From Ostreococcus lucimarinus CCE9901 (taxonomy: Eukaryota > Chlorophyta > Mamiellophyceae > Mamiellales > Bathycoccaceae), in contig NC_009355.1 in the NCBI RefSeq assembly GCF_000092065.1, positions 62,001 through 126,000 on the forward strand: DNA of 64,000 nucleotides. The letters are read 5' to 3'. Shown here one piece after another: positions 1 through 9,896 of the stretch. Each line of letters starts with the position of its first letter. Positions within the stretch are counted from its first letter, which is position 1. Under the pieces are notes generated by a model. That model saw only the letters and a program-made list of their open reading frames with translations, searched no databases and had not been told where the DNA came from. Both the position numbers and the translations under genes were made by a program.

Positions 1-150
1 TTGATGTTCCACGAATTGAGGATGTTCTTTGGTGGCACGTGCGATGCAATGCGTGAGGATCGCGACTCCGACGATTCAGACGAGCGATCGCCGCTGATTG
101 GGGATAGGGATAACATGTCGGACACGTCGTCCTTGCTCGGCGACGCCTGA
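1..150 (+). CDS. 3' end of an unknown gene (C-terminal tail, partial)
   Basis: Frame 1 is open from the first base to a TGA at 148-150, giving the last 49 residues of a protein that starts outside the window. The tail is hydrophilic and acidic, with DSDDSDE followed by ERSPLI and a final SSLLGDA. ERSPLI fits the acidic dileucine sorting pattern [DE]xxxL[LI], so this may be the cytosolic tail of a membrane protein; that is inference only. The stop is 57 bp from the stop of the convergent aminopeptidase gene. Too little is visible to name a family. Confidence 0.6.
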   Translation: MMFHELRMFFGGTCDAMREDRDSDDSDERSPLIGDRDNMSDTSSLLGDA

Positions 151-206
151 TTTATTTAAGAGCTAGAGTATCCATTAGACGACTTGAAGTAAGATTCTAG
201 TACGAT

Positions 207-1703
207 TTAGGCTACAAACGGACGACTATTCTTGTTTCGAGCCGTCAGCACCTCGACCCCATCGGACGTGATGAGCAGCGTGTGCTCGTACTGCGCGCTT
301 CGCGCTCCGTTCGTCGTCACCGCCGTCCATCCATCCGGCCAGTGCACGACTTTGTGCGACGATGACTCGTTAAACATGGGCTCGATCGTGAACGTCATTC
401 CTTCCTTCATCACACCGATCGCCTTATTGCGAGCGTAGTGTGGAACGTTCGGGGCGCAGTGGAAAAGCTGGCCGATGCCGTGCCCGCAAAAGTCCTTCAC
501 GCTCGCGTATCCGCCTCGGGAAGCTTCCTCGGCGATGATTTCGCCAAGGTCTCTGAATCGTCGACCGGGTCGGCAGTACGCGATGGCCTTTTCCAGGGCT
601 TTGCGCGTGCAGTCCATGAGCTTCTGCGCCGCTTTCGACTTGGCTCCGCCCTTGCCGACGTAATACGTTTCATTCAAATCGCCGTGGTATCCGTTCAGGC
701 GAACCGTGATGTCCAAATTGACGATGTCGCCGTCCTCGAGAGGGCGCGCGTCGGGAATGCCGTGACACACGACCTCGTTCACGGATGTGCACAGCGACTT
801 TGGAAAACCCATGTAGTTGAGCGGCGACGGATACGCGCCGTTTCCAACCGTCACCGCGTGACATATACGATCGAGCTCCTCCGTCGTGACGCCGGGCTCG
901 AGCGCCCACGCCACTGTATCCATCACGTGTCGCGCCAAAGAACACGCCGCGCGCATCGCCTGTCGAGCCTCATGCGGCTTTACCTCTACGGTGCTTTGGA
1001 ATCGTGACCCAAACTCCTCTTCCGGCCATCCAGAACTGGCGTAATCGGGAGGATTCAACCCGCTCGGGTACGATCGTTTCGCGGTCGTCTTTCGCGGTCG
1101 TAGCTTCCCCGTCCACGCGAACGTGGGCATCTTCCCTGACCTCGAGCTTCGCTTCGCGCCCGCGCTTTGCACGTGAAACGTAAAATCATTTTTGTCCCCG
1201 TCCCACCAATCCATCGTTTTTCGCACTTCATCCAACGTTCGCCACTTCCCCGCCCGCGCCGCCTCGAGTCGAGCCGCCGTCTCCCTCGCGCGCGCGTCCT
1301 CGTTTCCACCCGCCGTCTCCGCGACCTCCCTCGACGCCTCGACGTCCGACCCCCAGGACTCATCGCTGTCGCATCCTTCGTCGTCGCTCGAGTCCACCGC
1401 GCGGATTTCGTGCTCCGTCGTTCCGCGCAGCTCGACCGAGCCGCCGCGCGCGCTAAAGCGCGCGTCCTCGCCCTCGAACACGTGCACGAACGACACGCTC
1501 TCGTGGACGTCGGGAATCAACCGCGCGATGACGAACGAAGGTCCGGAGTCGCATCGCGCGCGCACGGTGACGCGCTTCGCGCCCTCGCGCGCGGAGAGCA
1601 GCGTCACGCCCGTGCACTCGAAGGACGTCTCGCACGCGCCGCCGAGCGTGCGGTGACGGAAATACCGCGGCGCGTCGTCGTCGACTCGAAGCGCGAACGA
1701 CAT
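207..1703 (-). CDS. Methionine aminopeptidase type 1 with an N-terminal nucleoplasmin-like domain
   Basis: The product removes initiator methionine from nascent proteins. The C-terminal ~260 residues are a full MetAP1 catalytic domain: FPKSLCTSVNEVVCHG, the two metal aspartates in NLDIT and HGDLNET, the histidine in CGHGIGQLFH and glutamates in FTIEP and QYEH. The MetAP1 linker (FAWTGKLRP ... PPDYA) is also present. The usual N-terminal zinc-finger region is absent. In its place residues ~1-100 match the nucleoplasmin-like (NPL) domain of plant HD2 and FKBP proteins (GVTLLSA, FVIARL, SFVHVFEGEDARFS, GSVELRG), followed by an acidic stretch (SSDDEGCDSDESWGSD). The start at 1703 (MSFALRVDDD) is chosen because the NPL match begins there. 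The frame stays open 55 codons further upstream, but that part is arginine-rich and looks like untranslated sequence. 498 aa. The enzyme call is firm; the NPL call rests on pattern matching. Confidence 0.93.
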   Translation of the reverse strand: MSFALRVDDDAPRYFRHRTLGGACETSFECTGVTLLSAREGAKRVTVRARCDSGPSFVIARLIPDVHESVSFVHVFEGEDARFSARGGSVELRGTTEHEIRAVDSSDDEGCDSDESWGSDVEASREVAETAGGNEDARARETAARLEAARAGKWRTLDEVRKTMDWWDGDKNDFTFHVQSAGAKRSSRSGKMPTFAWTGKLRPRKTTAKRSYPSGLNPPDYASSGWPEEEFGSRFQSTVEVKPHEARQAMRAACSLARHVMDTVAWALEPGVTTEELDRICHAVTVGNGAYPSPLNYMGFPKSLCTSVNEVVCHGIPDARPLEDGDIVNLDITVRLNGYHGDLNETYYVGKGGAKSKAAQKLMDCTRKALEKAIAYCRPGRRFRDLGEIIAEEASRGGYASVKDFCGHGIGQLFHCAPNVPHYARNKAIGVMKEGMTFTIEPMFNESSSHKVVHWPDGWTAVTTNGARSAQYEHTLLITSDGVEVLTARNKNSRPFVA

Positions 1704-1920
1704 GATCGAACGTCGACTCGCGGACGCGACGTTCGCGCGGCGTCCAGGCGTCGATCGAGCGCGTCGACGTTCGCGACGGCGCGGGACGCGGAGTGTCGCC
1801 TCGAACCTCTCTCTACTCACACAAAACGCTACGCTACGCGCCCGCGCGACGCCCGCGCGACGCCCCACCGTCGAACGACGCGCACCTCGTTCGTCACCGC
1901 GCCCCGTTCGAGGCGCGTCG

Positions 1921-2217
1921 TCACGACGTCGCCTCGCGCGTCGTCTCCGGCGCGTCGCCGTTCCACCTCGCCCACCGTTGAAAATTATACGCCTGCACGT
2001 TCGCGTTCGCCGTGTGACACGCGAGCAGGATGTGATTCCTCGGCTGCACCCTCCACGCGAACCGCATGAACAGCCCGGAGTACACCACCAGCGCGCCCGT
2101 CATCGGTCCGCTGATCATCGACTCCGGCTTCTTCGTGTCCGCCAAGCCCTGCGCCCGTCGCGCGGCGTCGCGCCGCCGTCGTCAGTCGCCGCGTCCGTCG
2201 CTTCGCGTCCGTCGCTT

Positions 2218-2265
<48 letters not shown>

Positions 2266-2471
2266 CCGGTCGTCGTCGTCGTCCCGGTCGTCGTCGTCGT
2301 CCCGGTCGTCGTTCGACGCGCGTCGTCCGTCGTCGTCCGACGCGCGTCGCGCCGTCGTCCGATGCGCGGCGACGGACGCACCGCGAGCACGAACCCCCAG
2401 TTCGCGACGGGCCCCCAGAAGTGGGTCGTCCTCGGCCCCGTGGGGCTGTTGATGAAGGCGCGCACGCTCAT
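1921..2471 (-). CDS. Mitochondrial pyruvate carrier subunit (MPC1-like)
   Basis: A small inner-membrane subunit of the mitochondrial pyruvate carrier, which acts as a heteromer. Two exons: 2471-2382 (MSVRAFINSPTGP ... NWGFVLA) and 2148-1921 (GLADTKKPE ... ), joined in phase 0 across a 233-bp intron. The joined protein has 105 residues, the usual MPC size. The family signature runs through both exons: FINSPTGPRTTHFWGPVANWG, KKPESMISGPMT, MRFAWRVQPRN and LLACHTAN. Hydrophobic helices follow the usual MPC1 layout. The frame continues 39 codons upstream of the chosen ATG, but family length supports 2471. The start codon lies 19 bp from the start of the divergent TFIIIC-like gene. Which paralogue type (MPC1 or MPC2) it is cannot be fully settled by eye, but FAW.VQPRN favours MPC1. 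Confidence 0.92.
2149..2381 (-). other. Intron of the MPC gene
   Basis: The donor is GTGCGT right after the GCG codon ending NWGFVLA, and the acceptor is GCGCAG before GLADTKKPE. A GACTGAC branch-like site lies about 30 nt before the acceptor on the minus strand. A (TCG)n-type microsatellite fills the middle. Confidence 0.88.
2221..2311. repeat. GTC trinucleotide microsatellite
   Basis: Fifteen uninterrupted GTC units from 2221, then a 15-bp higher-order pattern in which GTC runs are broken by CCCG three times. It lies wholly in the MPC intron, so it does not affect a protein. Confidence 0.9.
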
Positions 2472-2490
2472 GGCGCGGCACTGTGCGGCG

Positions 2491-5062
2491 ATGCCGACGC
2501 CGGCGAACGACCGCGACGTCGTGCGCGTGCGCGCGACGCCGCGCTCGAGCGGGTGCGACGTCGTCCGGTGGAGCGCGTGCGGAGACATCGCGTGCGCGGC
2601 GCGGCGCGGCGCGGTGGTCGCGGTGCGCGCGACGCGACGCTCGAGACGGAACGCGAACGAAGCGAATCGACCAAAGACTGACGACGCGCGCCGACGACGA
2701 CGACGCGCAGCGGGATGGATTCGACGCGACGGAGCCGGGGATGGAGTGCGCGACGTTCGATGCGTCGCGCGAGGGAAACGCGCGAGCGTCGGAGGCGCTG
2801 AGACACGGATTGGAGGCGGCGAAGAGCGCGCGGCGGTTGGACGCGAGCGGGACGACGACGCACCGGTTCGGGGAGACGCGCGCGGGAGGAAACGATGGCG
2901 CGAACGCGGAGAAAAGCGCGCGGGCGCTCGATTGGTCCGCGGTGGGGGCGATGGGGTGCGGCGAACGGTGCGCGCTGGCGATGTGCGCGACGGATGGGAC
3001 GTGCGAGGCGTTCGCGCCGCCGGAGACGGAGGCGACGAGCGCGTGGAGGCGAGCGGTTCGTTTGAGCGACGCGTGGGGCGACGCGTGCGCGAGCGATGGG
3101 TACGCGCGAGCGCGCGATGACGTCGTGGGCGTCGTCGCCGAGGTAGGGCTAGAGGTGAAGCGGGATGAGGATTGTTTCGAGCGCGCGGCGGAAGTCGCCG
3201 CGAGACGCGCCGCTGAAGACGCGAGCGGCTCGGATGCGAAGCGAGTGAAGGAAGAAGATCCGAAACCGATGGATTCGACGACGGTCGACGGCGACGAAAT
3301 TTACGTATACGGCGCGCTTCGTCAGGGCGTGGGCGTGGAAGTGTCTTCTAGCGCGGACGTGGCGCCAGAGCTTTGGCGCGTCGGCTCCGTCGTTTCGGCA
3401 AACTTCAACGCCGCGCCGCGAGCGCGCGTAGAATACGACGACGACAAGGTGCGCGGGGAGTTTTTAGTATGGGCAAATGAAGACGTCTGGGGGAGTGGTG
3501 TCGCAACGATTCCCGCGCAGGATCGATTCGCCGTGCGCAAGGTGCGACCGACGAGGATGACGTGCGTCGCGCGGCCGGTTCCGCCTCGCGACGATGTGCG
3601 AGCGAGCGATTTACGCGCCGGCGAAATCATCGAGGTCATGCACGAAATTCCGTCCACATGGCGGTTAGCGCAGGTGATCAAGGTTGGGAAGGACGTCACG
3701 GTGAAGTTTAGTCTCGCGAAAAATTCCGCCGAAGCGCTCGTGCCCGTGAGCGCGTGTCGTCGTCGGCGAACGTGGACCGGCGTTCGCGGCGGATGGATCG
3801 CCGCGAAGGACGACGTACGCTTACCGCTGCGCGCATTCGAGTACGAAAAGAATGACGAGACGGCGATGGGAGGCGATGAAGTCGAAATGGTCGATACACC
3901 GCAGGTTGCCATAGGCGACGACGCAAAGCAAACGCGCGTGGCGATGGATGAGTTTTTTCGTTTGCGAACTTCGGAAAAGACGTATAACGGATCCGCGAAA
4001 TTTGACGACGAAGACGCTCGCTTGTGCGAACGGATTTTCGACTCGGTGGGTTTATCGACACGCGCGCGACGCGACGCAAAGGTGGAAATACGTAAGCTCT
4101 TGACGACGACTCCTGAGGTCGACCCCGGGTTTGAACTGCCGAAATCATCGAAGACGCACGTGCACGTGCAGTTGACGTACGACGACGCTCCGATGCTCAA
4201 AGCCGAGCTTTTGCAGTTCATGTCTTGCGCGTGGATGGCGATACCGTGCGCCGATGGTGCCACGCTAACGTACCATCACATGCTCGCGTGCGGTACAAAA
4301 AGTGGCCATGTCGTCATTTTTCTCGTCGGCGACGACGCGACGGTGCGCATCGTCGCGACGCGGCGAGTCGCGGCAAAAGCCTGGATCACGAGTTTGGCGT
4401 GCAGTAAAGATGATTCAACGAAAGAAATCACGCTTTTCATCGGATGCAGCGACGGCGCGATCGTACGCGCCACAGGTGACGTCACCGCCGCGCAAATCGC
4501 GCTGGCGCGCACCCCAGTCGTCGACGAATGCGACTTGTTTGCGACGTTCGCCGTGCTCGATCCCGCCGACGGCTGTGCGGTGACGTGCATGTCTGCTTCT
4601 GGCGGCTGTCTCATCGCGGGTAAGACGAATGGTGACATCTTCGCGTGCGATTTCAGGCGACCGAATAGAGCGCGGAAACGCCGTGTGTCGCTCGAACCAA
4701 TCGCCGGCGCGTGCTGGTCGCGCGACGCCGCCACCGGCGCCTCGCTCGCGCACGTCGTGAGCGGCGCCACCCATCTCATCCTCGACGTTTTTCACGACAG
4801 CCGAGACGACGCGAACGCGGTTTTCATCGCCACTCGCGCCGACCTTCCCTCGCAGTCCAGCGTCGGCGATCGTCGCAAGCGCGTCGACGCCGTCCGCGCC
4901 GTGGAAGCTTCCTTCGGCGCCGCCGCGTCGCCCGCCGCCGATGCCGTCGCTCGATGCGACGCCTACGTTCGCGTCGACGCTCTTCGCACGAAGGACAGTT
5001 TTTTTGAAGCGAAATTCTGGCGAGGCGAAATCGTGCGCACGCGCGGCGGCGCGGCGGCGTAG
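2491..5062 (+). CDS. WD-propeller protein resembling TFIIIC delta/90-kDa subunit, with Tudor/Agenet-like insert
   Basis: Two exons are proposed: 2491-2622 and 2711-5062, joined in phase 0 across an 88-bp intron, 827 aa. Exon 1 ends with CDVVRWSACGDIACAARRG, which resembles the first blade of the TFIIIC90 N-terminal propeller (xxxWSxDGxIAV). A second blade is visible in ALDWSAVGAM ... ALAMCATDGTCEAF, and later blades in LACGTKSGHVVIFLV and ITLFIGCSDGAIVRA, with the intervening AKAWITSLA recalling the family's SWVTxxxW. Between the blades, around residues 285-400, sits a stretch resembling Tudor/Agenet modules (RAGEIIEVMHEIPSTWRLAQV). If correct it would act in RNA polymerase III promoter recognition in the nucleus. 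It could instead be an unrelated WD/Tudor chromatin protein. The gene itself is certain; the family is tentative. An in-frame ATG also exists at 2470. Confidence 0.6.
2623..2710 (+). other. Intron of the TFIIIC-like gene (predicted)
   Basis: Donor GTGCGC, branch AGACTGAC near 2674-2681, acceptor GCGCAG at 2710. Phase 0 on both sides. It is open throughout in the downstream frame, so it could be missed by a simple ORF call. Confidence 0.7.
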
Positions 5063-5146
5063 CGAATGTTAGACACTCGGCGCTCTGTAGAGAAACAGAA
5101 ATGTTCCACCGCACACGCCCGCGCGCGCGCGCCGCGACCGCGCGCG

Positions 5147-6253
5147 ATGCCGCGCGAAAACGACGACGTCAACACCGCCGACGCCTCGCCGAGCGCGGCC
5201 GCGTTCTTCGCCGACGACGAGCGCTACGTCCCGCGCGCGGCGTTGCTTCGCGCGTCACGAATTGGCGAGCGTTTGCGCGCCACGTGGAGCGCGCGGCGCA
5301 TCGCGGGCGACGCCGCGCCCGAAACCATCGTCGTCGTCACCTCCGGTGGCACCACCGCGCCGCTGGAGCGGGCGCAGGTGCGGTGCGTGGATAATTTCAG
5401 CAGCGGCGCGCGCGGGGCGAGGTTGGTGGAGGAACTGTTGCGAAGAGGCGACTGCGACGTGGTGATGCTGCAGCGCGAGGGATCGTGCGCGCCGCACGAG
5501 CGCATGGTGAATGAATCACTGGTGAATGATTCGCGCGCGCGCGAAATTGGGCGCGCGCCGCACGCGTTGGATGCGTTTGAGATGGTGAAAGATGGCGCCG
5601 CCGACGAATTTCTGGGCGCGACGCGCATTCGCGCTCGGGACGCGGGCGGGACGAATAGTTGTGGTGTGTTGACTCAAGCGCTTCGTGGTGTCGAGGCAGA
5701 GTCCGAGAGGTTGATCGTGGTGCGATTTAAGACGTTATATGAGTATTTAACTTCGCTTAAGGCGACGTGCGAGGCGGTCGGGGACGAGGCGAAGGCGCGC
5801 GGCGGACGCGCCGTCGTCGTCCTCGCGGCGGCGGTGAGCGATTTTTACGTTCCGTGGTGCGATTTACCCGAACATAAGATTCAAAGCTCGGCGCACAGTG
5901 CGGCTGGGTTAGAGCTGACGCTGAAACCGGTGCCCAAGATGCTCGGGATGATCAAACACGAGTGGTGTCCCGAGGCTTTCGCCGTAGGCTTCAAGCTCGA
6001 AACCGACGTCGATTTACTCGCCGACAAGGCGCGCAAATCCCTCGAACGCTACCGTCTGGACGCCGTCGTCGCCAACGAGCTCACGACACGTTACGACTAC
6101 GTCACCGTATTCGCCGCCGACGGTTCGTCCAAGAAACTCGAGCGCGACCCGAATCCGCGACCGCCGACTTTGGGTCTCGGCTACGGCGCCGCGTCGCTCG
6201 ACGGTCAAATCGTCGACGAACTCTTGCGTTTAGCCACCGCGCGACATCCGTAA
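5147..6253 (+). CDS. Phosphopantothenate-cysteine ligase (PPCS), coenzyme A pathway
   Basis: Ligates cysteine to 4'-phosphopantothenate, the second step from pantothenate to coenzyme A. 368 aa from MPRENDDVN. Eukaryotic PPCS signatures are visible: [13 protein letters not shown] (nucleotide-binding loop), [62 protein letters not shown] and ANELTTR. It is the free-standing eukaryotic type; no CoaC decarboxylase domain is fused. The upstream ATG at 5066 would add 27 basic residues without family support, so 5147 is preferred. It lies 84 bp after the TFIIIC-like stop on the same strand. No targeting peptide is obvious, so cytosolic action is assumed. Confidence 0.93.
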   Translation: MPRENDDVNTADASPSAAAFFADDERYVPRAALLRASRIGERLRATWSARRIAGDAAPETIVVVTSGGTTAPLERAQVRCVDNFSSGARGARLVEELLRRGDCDVVMLQREGSCAPHERMVNESLVNDSRAREIGRAPHALDAFEMVKDGAADEFLGATRIRARDAGGTNSCGVLTQALRGVEAESERLIVVRFKTLYEYLTSLKATCEAVGDEAKARGGRAVVVLAAAVSDFYVPWCDLPEHKIQSSAHSAAGLELTLKPVPKMLGMIKHEWCPEAFAVGFKLETDVDLLADKARKSLERYRLDAVVANELTTRYDYVTVFAADGSSKKLERDPNPRPPTLGLGYGAASLDGQIVDELLRLATARHP

Positions 6254-6404
6254 AACGACGTCCACGGCGCGTTTCAAACATTCCGGTCACGCGTCGTTCC
6301 ATCCTTCCGCTCGATCGCCGTCATCGACCCCCATCGTCGCTCGCTCGCCTCGCCGCTCGCCGCGCCGCGTCCGCACAAACCGTCGCCCGTTCGCGACGAT
6401 CGCG

Positions 6405-8175
6405 ATGACCGCGTCGAGCATGGACGTCGACGCCGACGCGTCGACCAAAGAAAACGTCGAACCGAGCGACGCGAACGCGCGTCGCGCGGACGTCGCGCAC
6501 CGGGTACGCGTCGTCGACGGTGCACGCGACGCGACGTCGCGTCGTCGAGATCGATCGCGACGCGCGGCGCGTCGTCGTCGAACGCTTTTCGATCGAGCGC
6601 GCGCGATGACGGCGGACTGACGACGCGTTCGACGGACACAGCTCGCGGGATGCGTGCGCGACGTGCAGAAATCGGTAGAGGCGAAGGGCGAGGCGAGATT
6701 CGTCGCGAGAGCGCTGCGAGAGGTGCGAGACGGCGACGCGCGAGGCGAGGCGAGGCGAAGACGCGAGGCGGACGCGGAAGAAACGACCGAGCGATGACTG
6801 ACGGTGCGCGCGCGCGCGGTGGATGACGTAGACGGCGATGGTGCGACGAGAGCTCACGAGCGAGAACGTGCGCGCGTTCGTGGGCGCGGTTTTGCCGGAG
6901 GAGAGCGCGGCGCGAGCGGCGCTCTTGGCTCGATGCGAGACCAAAGCGGCGGGAAGACAGACGAGAGGGAAGAGCGCGGGGACGAAGGGCAAGGGCGGCG
7001 AAAGCGATGATGCGGTGGTAGACTTAAGCGACGTTGCGCCGTGTGCGCTTCCAGAGGCGGAGGTGTACGCGTACTTGGTAGTTTTGATGCACTTGATTGA
7101 CGGCGAGCGAGGCGAGGACGCGCTCGAGTGCGCGCGAGAGGCGGTCGATAGAATCAAGCAGTTTAACCGTCGATCGATGGATGTGCTCGCGGCGAGAGTG
7201 TACTTTTACTACTCACTCGCGTACGAGAGATTTGGATCGCTCGAAGACGCGCGCGCGACGCTTCTGGCGCTGTATCGGACGTCGGCGCTGCGCCTGGACG
7301 AAATCGGCCAAGAAACTTTGGTCAACTTGCTGTTGCGCAACTACTTGCACTACAACCTTTACGACCACGCGGAAAAGCTTCGATCGAGGGTGACGCTGCC
7401 GCAATCGCGATCGATTCAACAGCAGTGCCGTTACGCGTACTACCTCGGTCGCATTCGCGCCGTGCAGTTGGAATACAGCGAGGCGAAGGAGTACCTGACG
7501 CAGGCGTACCAAAAAGCGCCGACGGGGGCGAAGGGGTTCCGTCTCGAGCTGTTGAAGTGGATCACCATCGTTCGAATGCTTTTGGGAGAGATTCCCGAGC
7601 GAAAGGAGCTGACTCAGCCGGAGATGCGCGCGGCCTTGGCACCGTATTTCGATCTCGTCCAGGCGGTGCGCATGGGCGACTTGACCGCGTTTCAACGCGC
7701 GGCGGAGACGCACGGGACGACGTTTACCGAAGACAAGTTGTCCAACTTGATCAACCGCTTGCGCGCGAATGTCATTCGAACCGGGCTCACGCGTATTAAC
7801 ACTGCGTACTCCAAGATTTCCCTCGCCGACGTGGCCGAGAAGCTCGGTTTGCCGAGCGTGGAGGACGCGGAATCCGTCGTCGCGAAGGCGATTCGCGACG
7901 GCAACGTCGACGCCGTCATCGATCATTCGGCCAAGGTGATGTATAGTAAGGAGACCACAGACGTCTACAGCACGCAAGAACCGCAAAGTGCGTTCCACGT
8001 GCGCATCGCGTTTTGCTTGGACACGCACAACGAAGCCGTCAAGGCGATGCGTTACCCGCCCAAGGAGAAGGCGAAAACCGCCGACGCGCTCGCGTCGCGC
8101 GGCGTCGACAACGACGCCTCAGGATTAGATCTCGCGGATTTCGACGACGACTACGACGATATGGACTTCTTCTAG
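6405..8175 (+). CDS. 26S proteasome non-ATPase regulatory subunit 3 (RPN3/PSMD3)
   Basis: A lid subunit of the 19S regulatory particle. Three exons restore a 507-residue protein: 6405-6503 (MTASSMDVDADASTKENVEP), 6642-6722 (VRDVQKSVEAKGEARFVARAL) and 6832-8175. Exon 2 matches the PSMD3 stretch before its first helices. Exon 3 has strong landmarks: VNLLLRNYLHYNLYDHAEKL, RIRAVQLEYSEA, the PCI domain with NRLRANVIRTGL and YSKISLADVAEKL, VAKAIRDG, and AFHVRIAFCLDTHN. It ends in an acidic aromatic tail (DDDYDDMDFF). All joins are phase 0. The start at 6405 has another ATG at 6420 as an alternative. Confidence 0.94.
6504..6641 (+). other. RPN3 intron 1
   Basis: Donor GTACGC, branch GGACTGAC near 6614-6621, acceptor CACAG at 6641. 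138 bp, phase 0. Confidence 0.85.
6723..6831 (+). other. RPN3 intron 2
   Basis: Donor GTGCGA, branch TGACTGAC close to 6800, acceptor TAG at 6829-6831. 109 bp, phase 0. The 81-bp exon between the two introns is recognised by its homology to PSMD3. Confidence 0.85.
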
Positions 8176-8229
8176 ACTCTCTAACGATTTAATTACCAAC
8201 ACCGACGCGCGACGTGCGAAAAAACGCCC

Positions 8230-8733
8230 TCACTTCCGTCCCTTCTTCCCCTTCTTGCCGGAGCGCGCCTTCTCCGCTTTCTTCCCCTGCCCCGGCGCCG
8301 GCCCCGCCGCGCCCGCCACCTGCTTCAGGTATTCCTCGAACACCCTGTGTTGCGTCATAAACCTCGGATTCGTCCCCGGCTTCCCGTTTTCTCCTCGCTC
8401 CGGGTGCGCCTTGACCGCCGCCGCGATCGCCCGCAGCAGCTTCCCTCGCGTGTTCAGTTCCTCCCTCACGAAGCTCCCGTCGTCTCGCTTCCACTCCACG
8501 CGCACGCGTCCGCGGCACCAAAAATCTCTCGAGTACGCCTTATCCTCCAGCTCGCACCGCATCCCGAGCGCGCGCTCGCACGCGTCCGCCACCTCGAGCG
8601 CGTGCGGGTGCTCGACCGCGTCCTCGCGCGCGATGCGCCGTCCCTTCGCCACCGACCGCGCGGCGTCGATGTACGGCGGGTACACGACGACGCGCTCGTC
8701 GTGCTTCCAGATCATCGGCGCCTTGCTCGCCAT
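8230..8733 (-). CDS. Signal recognition particle 19 kDa protein (SRP19)
   Basis: Binds SRP RNA and prepares the SRP54 site; assembled in the nucleolus and then cytosolic. 167 aa, close to other SRP19 proteins. The core is clear: VVVYPPYIDA, then the basic KGRRIARE loop that contacts RNA, then HPHALEVADACERALGMRCELEDKAYSRDFWCRGRVRVEW. The C-terminal tail is lysine-rich (KKAEKARSGKKGKKGRK). It converges on RPN3 (54 bp between stops) and is divergent from the carrier gene, with 86 bp between start codons. Confidence 0.95.
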   Translation of the reverse strand: MASKAPMIWKHDERVVVYPPYIDAARSVAKGRRIAREDAVEHPHALEVADACERALGMRCELEDKAYSRDFWCRGRVRVEWKRDDGSFVREELNTRGKLLRAIAAAVKAHPERGENGKPGTNPRFMTQHRVFEEYLKQVAGAAGPAPGQGKKAEKARSGKKGKKGRK

Positions 8734-8819
8734 GGCGTCGCGCGCGGGCGTTCGGAGCGCGCCGCACTGTGCGGCCGGGACGCCGACCGGATGGCGCCCG
8801 CGTCGCGCGCGAGCCGTCG

Positions 8820-9773
8820 ATGACGCGCGCGTCCGACGCGCCGGACGCGTCGGCGCCTCGGCGCTCGCGCGCGGACGACGCCGTCGCCGGCGTCGTCGCC
8901 GGCGCGGCGTGCGTCGCGGCGGGACATCCGTTCGACACGGTGAAAGTGTTCGTGCAAAAGAACCGCGGACACACGACTGGAAGCGCCATCGCGGCGCTGT
9001 ACCGCGCGCGAGGCGCGCGAGGACTGTACGCGGGCGTCGCGGCGCCCCTGGTCGGGGCGTCGCTCGAGACGGGGGCGAACTACGCGTGCTTTCACGAGGC
9101 GCGCGAGGCGGCGCTCGCGGGCGCGAGCGGCGCGGGCGCGGGCGCGCGGTTGGCGGCGAGCGCGTTCGCGGGCGCCCTCGCGGGAGGGCTCATGACCCCA
9201 TTTCTGACGCCGTTCGAGCTGGTGAAGTGTCGAGCGCAGGTCGGGGACGGAGGCGGGAGCGCGCGGGCGGTGGCGCTCGACGTCTGGCGAACGCGCGGCG
9301 CGCTCGGATTGTTTCGCGGCGTCTCGCACACCGCGGCGCGCGAGATTCCGTCGGGAGCGGTGTATTTCGCGACGTATGAGATTTTCCGAACGATTTTCCC
9401 GCGCGCGCGCGGCGCGAGCGACGTCGGCGGCGACGTGACGCGCGCCGCGTTCGAGACGCGAGACGCGCGGGGCTTGCTCGTCGAGGCGCTCGCCGCGGCT
9501 TCGTGTGGCGGCGCCGCGGGCGTCGTCACCTGGCTCATCGTCCTTCCGTTGGATAACGCGAAGACTATTTACCAGTGCGAGCGTCCCGGCGGCGCGCGCG
9601 ACTTACCGCCGCTGGCGCTCCTTCGCGCTTTGGTCGCCGAGCGCGGCGTCTCCGGGCTCTGGCGCGGCGCCGCGCCCGTCGTCGCGCGCGCGTTTCCCGC
9701 CAACGCCGCGCAGTGGCTCGCGTGGGAGTTCGCGTCTCGCGCTCTGCGCGCCGACCGGCTCGAGCGCTCGTAG
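8820..9773 (+). CDS. Mitochondrial carrier family (SLC25) transporter
   Basis: 317 aa from MTRASDAPDAS. Three tandem carrier repeats are visible. Repeat 1 has HPFDTVKVFVQKN and RGLYAGVAAPLVG. Repeat 2 has TPFELVKCRAQV and LGLFRGVSHTAAREIPSGAVYFATYE. Repeat 3 has LPLDNAKTIYQCE and SGLWRGAAPVVARAFPANAAQWLAWE. These are the Px[DE]xx[KR] signatures and G-patch repeats of the family. REIP.GAVYFATYE and FPANAA resemble the carnitine/ornithine group, but the substrate cannot be fixed by eye. The first ATG in frame (8769) would add 17 residues. The transporter sits in the inner mitochondrial membrane by family. Confidence 0.93.
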   Translation: MTRASDAPDASAPRRSRADDAVAGVVAGAACVAAGHPFDTVKVFVQKNRGHTTGSAIAALYRARGARGLYAGVAAPLVGASLETGANYACFHEAREAALAGASGAGAGARLAASAFAGALAGGLMTPFLTPFELVKCRAQVGDGGGSARAVALDVWRTRGALGLFRGVSHTAAREIPSGAVYFATYEIFRTIFPRARGASDVGGDVTRAAFETRDARGLLVEALAAASCGGAAGVVTWLIVLPLDNAKTIYQCERPGGARDLPPLALLRALVAERGVSGLWRGAAPVVARAFPANAAQWLAWEFASRALRADRLERS

Positions 9774-9896
9774 CTCGCTCGCAGTTCCGATCGTCGCGCC
9801 GGATCGGGCGCCCGTCCTCGTCGCGCGCGCCGACCGCCGACTTTCGTCGGGGGAACTTAAATCGCCAATTCATCATTCGCCGCACACGTCGACGCC

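Noticed and set aside
2221-2311. GTC repeat as a coding poly-Ser or poly-Val tract.
   Set aside because: Splice signals and MPC homology on both sides put the repeat inside an intron.
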